Shown: positions 33,036-36,238 of the stretch, one piece after another | Layout: every line of letters begins with the position of its first letter | Numbering within the stretch: position 1 is the stretch's first letter | Assembly: GCA_017440045.1 (NCBI GenBank) | Contig: JAFSIA010000024.1 | Span: forward strand, 1-36,238 | Length of the DNA: 36,238 nt | Origin: Lachnospiraceae bacterium | GTDB lineage: Bacteria > Bacillota > Clostridia > Lachnospirales > Lachnospiraceae | Direction: 5' to 3' | The notes under the pieces: model-generated | Told to the model about the DNA's origin: nothing | Database searches by the model: none | Seen by the model: only the letters and a program-made list of their open reading frames with translations | Made by a program: the position numbers and the translations under genes

Positions 33036-33462
33036 TCTCAAAGATACTTATATTCAAAGAATATAAGTGCGGGTCTCGAAAGGCGCTTGAGAAGATAGAG
33101 CAGTCAGGAGATAATTGAGTACTAAGTGATGACTGCTGTGGCTGATATGAAGCAATGCTGCGTGCGTAGAGTGATTTTGATAGAAATGCAAGCAACAAAA
33201 ACCAACAAAAAGCAACAAAAACCAACAAAAACCAACAAAAAGCAACGAAAACCAACGACAAAAACCAATATAAATAAAGGAATAAAAGTGATATAATGAG
33301 GATGTCTAACAATGAATTTCTAATATATTCTTAATATCTGTCGATGAATAAAATAATAAGGGCATTTGGGATTAACGCATTTATGTATAACAAAGTGTTT
33401 TCTATCTTTTTATGAAGTAAAGAGTGGTTGCATTAAGTGCATTTTAAACTGTGTGTCTTTGA
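33036..33462. other. 427-bp region without a supported gene, containing 10-bp tandem repeats
   Basis: After the intron end the DNA has the short inverted pair CTTATATTC / GAATATAAG (33049-33068), the tandem repeat at 33191-33260, and a GTGATATAATG stretch near 33288 resembling a -10 element. Short ORFs here lack ribosome sites or are shadows of the repeat. Confidence 0.4.
33191..33260 (+). repeat. seven phased 10-bp tandem repeats, consensus ASCAACAAAA
   Basis: Seven consecutive 10-bp units alternate AGCAACAAAA and ACCAACAAAA; the last two carry substitutions (AACGAAA, AACGACA), and a partial unit follows. The strand is nearly free of T. The period equals one helical turn, so A4-5 tracts are in phase, as in bent DNA or iteron arrays. 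Confidence 0.9.
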
Positions 33463-33645
33463 AAATCTGGTACATGGACATATAAAGGTGGTAGAACTGG
33501 AAGAATATTTGAGATTTCATCATCATATACTCCAAATTCTGCTACATGGGATATGGCAGATTGGGATACTACTAACAAGCGTTGGTATATATATTTTCCG
33601 AAAGCATATACAAGTCCCATAAAGTATTTTGTCTTAACTTATTAG
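33463..33645 (+). pseudogene. C-terminal remnant of a secreted toxin or surface protein
   Basis: A 60-codon open stretch without a start: SGTWTYKGGRTGRIFEISSS, then TWDMADWDTTNKRWYIYFPK, ending FVLTY. It is aromatic, beta-rich and compact, like the terminal domain of an exported effector, and differs from the other reading frames in having protein-like composition. It ends 20 bp before a lipoprotein gene with a strong ribosome site, the usual toxin-then-immunity spacing. Not a family I can name. Confidence 0.35.
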
Positions 33646-33665
33646 TAATTAGGGAGGTATTACGA

Positions 33666-34274
33666 ATGACAAAAAAGGCTTTAATGATAATAATTTGTAT
33701 TGTGGTAGCGTCGTTTGTTGGATGTACTACAAAAGAAAAAGACGAAGATATGAATAAAGAGATTTCTTCTGAGGTTTTGATAAATGGTAATTATTATAGT
33801 GAAAAAGACAATTCTTTTATAATGATAGATGGGTACCATAATGATATTATATTTGCAACGGAAGAAAGAATAAGAGAGGGAATATCAGGAGAGGTATTTG
33901 AATATAAGATAGATGAAGATACCTTGATTGTGTCAAATGGAACTTTAAAAGATACTGTTATTGAAATTGTTGATAATCATACCTTGAAACTAGAGGATGA
34001 ATTATTTGTTTTTCAAAGGGTAGAATCAGATGTTGAGATTGTAAATTTGGGAACATATCATTCAAAAACTACAAGTGCATATTTTTGGATCGTGGATAAT
34101 CAAACTATGAAATATGTTGAAGAAATGGCTTCAGCTTCAATAAAATATAGTTATGTAATTGATGGTGATAGATTAATAGCAGTAGGCCCGGGTAAAACGA
34201 AAAAATTTGAAATAGTTGATGAAAGCAGTTTAAAACTTGATGAAGATATTTTCTATTTAAATACTGAGGAATAA
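33666..34274 (+). CDS. small lipoprotein, possible immunity lipoprotein
   Basis: A 202-residue lipoprotein precursor. AGGGAGGT at 33651-33658 precedes ATG 33666 by 7 bases. The signal peptide has MTKKALMIIICIVVASFVGC with lipobox SFVGC and modified Cys20. The mature protein is acidic and made of two similar beta-rich halves, each with a D-x-x-T/S-LKL-(D/E)-(D/E) segment (NHTLKLEDELFVF and ESSLKLDEDIFYL), suggesting an internal duplication. It would be tethered outside the membrane. The preceding toxin-like remnant suggests an immunity role against an exported toxin; this is inference. A strong terminator follows. Confidence 0.78.
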   Translation: MTKKALMIIICIVVASFVGCTTKEKDEDMNKEISSEVLINGNYYSEKDNSFIMIDGYHNDIIFATEERIREGISGEVFEYKIDEDTLIVSNGTLKDTVIEIVDNHTLKLEDELFVFQRVESDVEIVNLGTYHSKTTSAYFWIVDNQTMKYVEEMASASIKYSYVIDGDRLIAVGPGKTKKFEIVDESSLKLDEDIFYLNTEE

Positions 34275-34277
34275 AAT

Positions 34278-34324
34278 AATAACTCATAAATTAGATGATG
34301 ATTTTGATTTATGAGTTATTTTTG
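34278..34324 (+). terminator. terminator after the lipoprotein gene
   Basis: Perfect 13-bp stem AATAACTCATAAA / TTTATGAGTTATT with a 17-base loop, then TTT. It starts 4 bases after the stop codon. Confidence 0.85.
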
Positions 34325-34361
34325 CAAAAAACGCCCCTTAAATGTCGAAAATGGCACATTG
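34323..34361 (+). repeat. dispersed promoter-proximal repeat, copy 2
   Basis: The 28-bp core at 34334-34361 is identical to 25460-25487, and the upstream TGCAAAAA is also shared with a 3-base difference between them. It follows a terminator directly and precedes a small membrane protein gene, so again it is in a promoter position. Confidence 0.9.
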
Positions 34362-34541
34362 CTCCTCAAATAAAGGAAAATAATGTAGTATTTACTGTGG
34401 AGGGATTACTTCTTTTATGAACAGGTCTTTCAATAAATTCTATATTAAAATTTGTAAATAGTTATATATGGGGAGAAAAAGCGGACGTATATTATGAAAA
34501 AGCAAAAGTTGAGGCCGTTTAAAAATAGTGTTTGGAGATTT

Positions 34542-34742
34542 AATATGACTAAATTTAAGAAATTATTAACAGTAGCGATTGGTGGATATATATTTATTAT
34601 TATGTGTATGATGTTGATGTTTATGAGAGGGAGTTCAAATACTCTTCGAATCGTCCTATTTACAGCACACATCGTAATGTTAATCTATGATGTTTTTTTA
34701 CTTTATTACTTTTTGGTACATGTGAAAAATGGTAAAAAATAG
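34542..34742 (+). CDS. small two-helix membrane protein
   Basis: A 66-residue protein starting at ATG 34542 with TTGGAG 8 bases upstream; an in-frame ATG at 34494 would add 16 residues but its nearest GGGGAG is about 20 bases away. Two hydrophobic segments (about 8-26 and 34-58) are separated by a short RGSSNT loop, with basic ends. Family unknown. It lies behind copy 2 of the dispersed repeat, as another small membrane ORF lies behind copy 1, so both may answer to the same regulator. Candidates are a bacteriocin-immunity or holin-like peptide; none is proven. Confidence 0.55.
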   Translation, partial: NMTKFKKLLTVAIGGYIFIIMCMMLMFMRGSSNTLRIVLFTAHIVMLIYDVFLLYYFLVHVKNGKK

Positions 34743-34830
34743 TGTGACAAGAAAGGTAGCAATAATTGTGTGCACATCAGAAAAAACGGACATTTCTAGG
34801 CAAAAGGATATGCGAGATTTGTAAAAGTAT

Positions 34831-34865
34831 GAGGAGGGGATAAAAATATCCCCCCCTCTATTTAT
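34831..34865 (+). terminator. GC-rich stem-loop before the surface protein gene
   Basis: GAGGAGGGGATA pairs, with one offset, with TATCCCCCCCTC and is followed by TATTTATGTTTT. A second short hairpin CCCCCTCAAGGGGG lies at 34879-34892, giving a double barrier upstream of the next promoter. Confidence 0.65.
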
Positions 34866-34897
34866 GTTTTACAAAATCCCCCCTCAAGGGGGTAATA

Positions 34898-34926
34898 TTG
34901 ATTTTTTGTTGTGATATTATTATAGT
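34898..34926 (+). promoter_or_regulatory. promoter of the choice-of-anchor A surface protein gene
   Basis: TTGATT at 34898-34903, 17-bp spacer, TATAGT at 34921-34926, 66 bp before the start codon. The GC hairpin at 34879-34892 is immediately upstream. Confidence 0.55.
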
Positions 34927-34991
34927 GCGCAAAGGGATAAGGCGCAGCACAGAAGATGATAAAAGGGATTAATGGTTATTGGAGAATTGAT

Positions 34992-36238
34992 ATGAGAAGA
35001 AATGGTAGAAGAACAATTACAGACAGAGTAATCGCTTTCGCAGCAACACTTGGTATTGCATTTAGTTCATGCAATATGCTTGGATATGCAGAAGAGAAAA
35101 TGGATGCTAAAGATAGCTATCAGGGATATGTGGTACAGCAGCAGCTTAACAAGTGGCTGGGAGATGTGAAGGATTATGGAATCGTTGCTAAAGAAGTAGC
35201 ATTATATGGAGATGTAGAATCTAATGTGGCAACAGATATGCTTTATCCAAATGGCCAGACAATGGGAGCATCATTTGCAAGCGGATATGTAAATGCAGGA
35301 TGTGACAATTACATACTTGATTTCGAGGGAGAGTTAAAGATTTCAAGAAGAGGAGATGCTTCATATGTGGAGTTCGGAATCTTTACAGGTCTTACAATAG
35401 ATGAGAGAACAGAGCAGAGAATTTATTTCGTTGGAAAAGATAGAAATCAGACATTTATTAATACAGATGATTATAAGGCAGTAAATATTTACAAGGCATC
35501 AAACTCACGTCAGCAGGTTGTACTTGATGTAGAAACAAGCTTAAACAGAATTAATAATTATTTTTCATCATATAAGCAGACTGGCAAAGAGACAGAGGGC
35601 GTTGTAAAGAATTACAAGGATATGAATAATTATATCGTTGATGTAACAGGCGTAGATGAGCAGGTATGCTTTGTAAATGTTAAGTTAAGCGAAATAATGG
35701 GTCAGCAGGGTGCCCTTAAGATTTATAAAGAAGACAATCAGATGATTGTTTTCAATGTGGAAGTAGATTCATTAGATTGGGAAGGATATGCACCAATTTA
35801 TAGAATGAATGTAAATGATAAGCAGGCTACAATCGATGATGCAGGAATTACAGATCAGATTATATGGAACCTTGCAGATTTTGAAGGTAAGGTTAGATTA
35901 AATGAAGCATCAGGTGTTGTAATAGCGCCAAAGGCAGATGTAATAATATCAGCTACAAGCAGAGGTAGAGTTATAAGCAAGAGTTTCTGTAATCCAAGTG
36001 GTGAGCTTCATTTCATATCACAGTTCATAGGATATGAGGAGGAAACAACAACTCCAGAGGAGACAACAACACCAGTAGAAACAACAACACCGGAAGAGAC
36101 AACAACACCAGTAGAAACAACAACACCGGAAGAAAGAACAACACCAGTGGAGACAACAACACCGGTGGAGACAACAACACCGGAAGAGACAACAACACCG
36201 GAAGAGACAACAACACCGGAAGAGACAACAACACCAGT
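34992..36238 (+). CDS. choice-of-anchor A family surface protein, 3' end outside the window
   Basis: At least 415 residues, open to the window end. GGAGA at 34981-34985 precedes ATG 34992 by 6 bases. The signal peptide is RRNGRRTITDRVIAF plus a hydrophobic core AATLGIAFSSC; the Cys in SSC could mark a lipobox, but the family is usually wall-anchored. Residues about 40-345 match the choice-of-anchor A domain: YGIVAKEVALYGDVESNVAT at the start, then IIWNLADFEGKVRL, GVVIAPKADVIISA and GELHFISQFIGYE at its end. From residue 351 on there are ETTTPE/V repeats to the edge, a typical wall-spanning Thr/Pro spacer. The anchor (sortase motif or helix) lies beyond the window. Likely role: cell-surface adhesion, inferred from family. 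Confidence 0.88.
   Translation, partial: MRRNGRRTITDRVIAFAATLGIAFSSCNMLGYAEEKMDAKDSYQGYVVQQQLNKWLGDVKDYGIVAKEVALYGDVESNVATDMLYPNGQTMGASFASGYVNAGCDNYILDFEGELKISRRGDASYVEFGIFTGLTIDERTEQRIYFVGKDRNQTFINTDDYKAVNIYKASNSRQQVVLDVETSLNRINNYFSSYKQTGKETEGVVKNYKDMNNYIVDVTGVDEQVCFVNVKLSEIMGQQGALKIYKEDNQMIVFNVEVDSLDWEGYAPIYRMNVNDKQATIDDAGITDQIIWNLADFEGKVRLNEASGVVIAPKADVIISATSRGRVISKSFCNPSGELHFISQFIGYEEETTTPEETTTPVETTTPEETTTPVETTTPEERTTPVETTTPVETTTPEETTTPEETTTPEETTTP
36042..36238 (+). repeat. 18-bp tandem repeats encoding ETTTP(E/V)
   Basis: About eleven 18-bp units (variants GAAGAGACAACAACACCG and GTAGAAACAACAACACCA) run to the window edge, so the count is a minimum. One unit carries ERTTP. All preserve frame. 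Confidence 0.95.

Noticed and set aside
33191..33260. Tandem repeats considered as a CRISPR array
   Set aside because: Units are 10 bp and contiguous with no spacers, and no cas genes are nearby.
33016..33312. Minus-strand hydrophobic ORF (WFLLVFVAFC repeats), which looks like a membrane protein
   Set aside because: The hydrophobic repeats are the reverse reading of the 10-bp tandem repeat and the frame runs into the intron 3' end; no ribosome site.
33437..33622. 61-residue plus-strand ORF (His/Ile-rich)
   Set aside because: The overlapping frame 33463-33645 has far more protein-like composition and ends just before the lipoprotein gene; this one has no ribosome site.
36025..36234. Minus-strand Leu/Pro repeat ORF
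   Set aside because: Antisense of the ETTTPE tract of the surface protein.

Overview
The window is a low-GC, AT-rich Firmicutes chromosome segment that fits the Lachnospiraceae (Clostridia). This rests on a PadR / HAAS (DUF1700) / DUF4097 module, an M18 aminopeptidase, a DUF1846 protein, the ispF-cysE-cysS-mrnC-rlmB order, strong AGGAGG-type ribosome binding sites, near-consensus sigma-A promoters, and a choice-of-anchor A surface protein with Thr/Pro-rich repeats. The genus cannot be fixed from sequence alone.

Bases 1-25408 are orderly, almost entirely plus-strand core genome. The segment opens inside leuS. It continues with a FliD-C-like protein, the PadR-HAAS-DUF4097 operon, a repeat-rich basic protein, an L,D-transpeptidase, an M18 aminopeptidase, a UAP-type nucleotidyltransferase overlapping argS, and a membrane protein with ETTT repeats. 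Next come a nucleoid-associated (NA37-like) protein with an ABC exporter and a CPBP protease, a family 2 glycosyltransferase, two tRNAs (Val-TAC, Met-CAT) with their own promoter and terminator, a PAP2-like phosphatase, and the run ispF-cysE-cysS-mrnC-rlmB-DUF1846-lepA. IspF carries an unusual CxxCxxC tail.

Bases about 25409-34865 are a different kind of DNA: AT-richer, with genes on both strands and many broken genes. It starts with what may be the wreck of a peptide-signalling locus: a repeat resembling a LytTR-regulator promoter, a short membrane ORF, and a receiver domain cut after 29 residues. It then holds an immunity-like gene, an amber-interrupted toxin C-terminus, an AlbA_2/Schlafen-TIR gene broken by two frameshifts at homopolymers, a GNAT-like protein with two C-terminal membrane helices facing a SAM methyltransferase, a tyrosine recombinase, and an AlbA_2 ATP-binding regulator. 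After these come an 83-bp second copy of the lepA 3' region, the 3' end of a dead group II intron, seven 10-bp tandem repeats, a toxin-like C-terminal remnant with a lipoprotein behind it, and a small two-helix membrane protein. The repeated lepA block brackets most of this DNA and suggests an island inserted behind lepA.

The most interesting possible system is at 27951-29870. Two identical 17-bp sites in inverted orientation (arms GATAAT/ATTATC around an asymmetric 5-bp centre) enclose exactly the GNAT-2TM gene and the convergent methyltransferase gene. A near-consensus promoter lies just outside the left site and a complete tyrosine recombinase gene just outside the right one. This is the layout expected of an invertible cassette in which flipping exchanges which gene faces the promoter. 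Inversion itself is inference; the sites could also be a shared operator.

The last 1.2 kb begins a secreted choice-of-anchor A surface protein that runs off the window inside its repeat tract.
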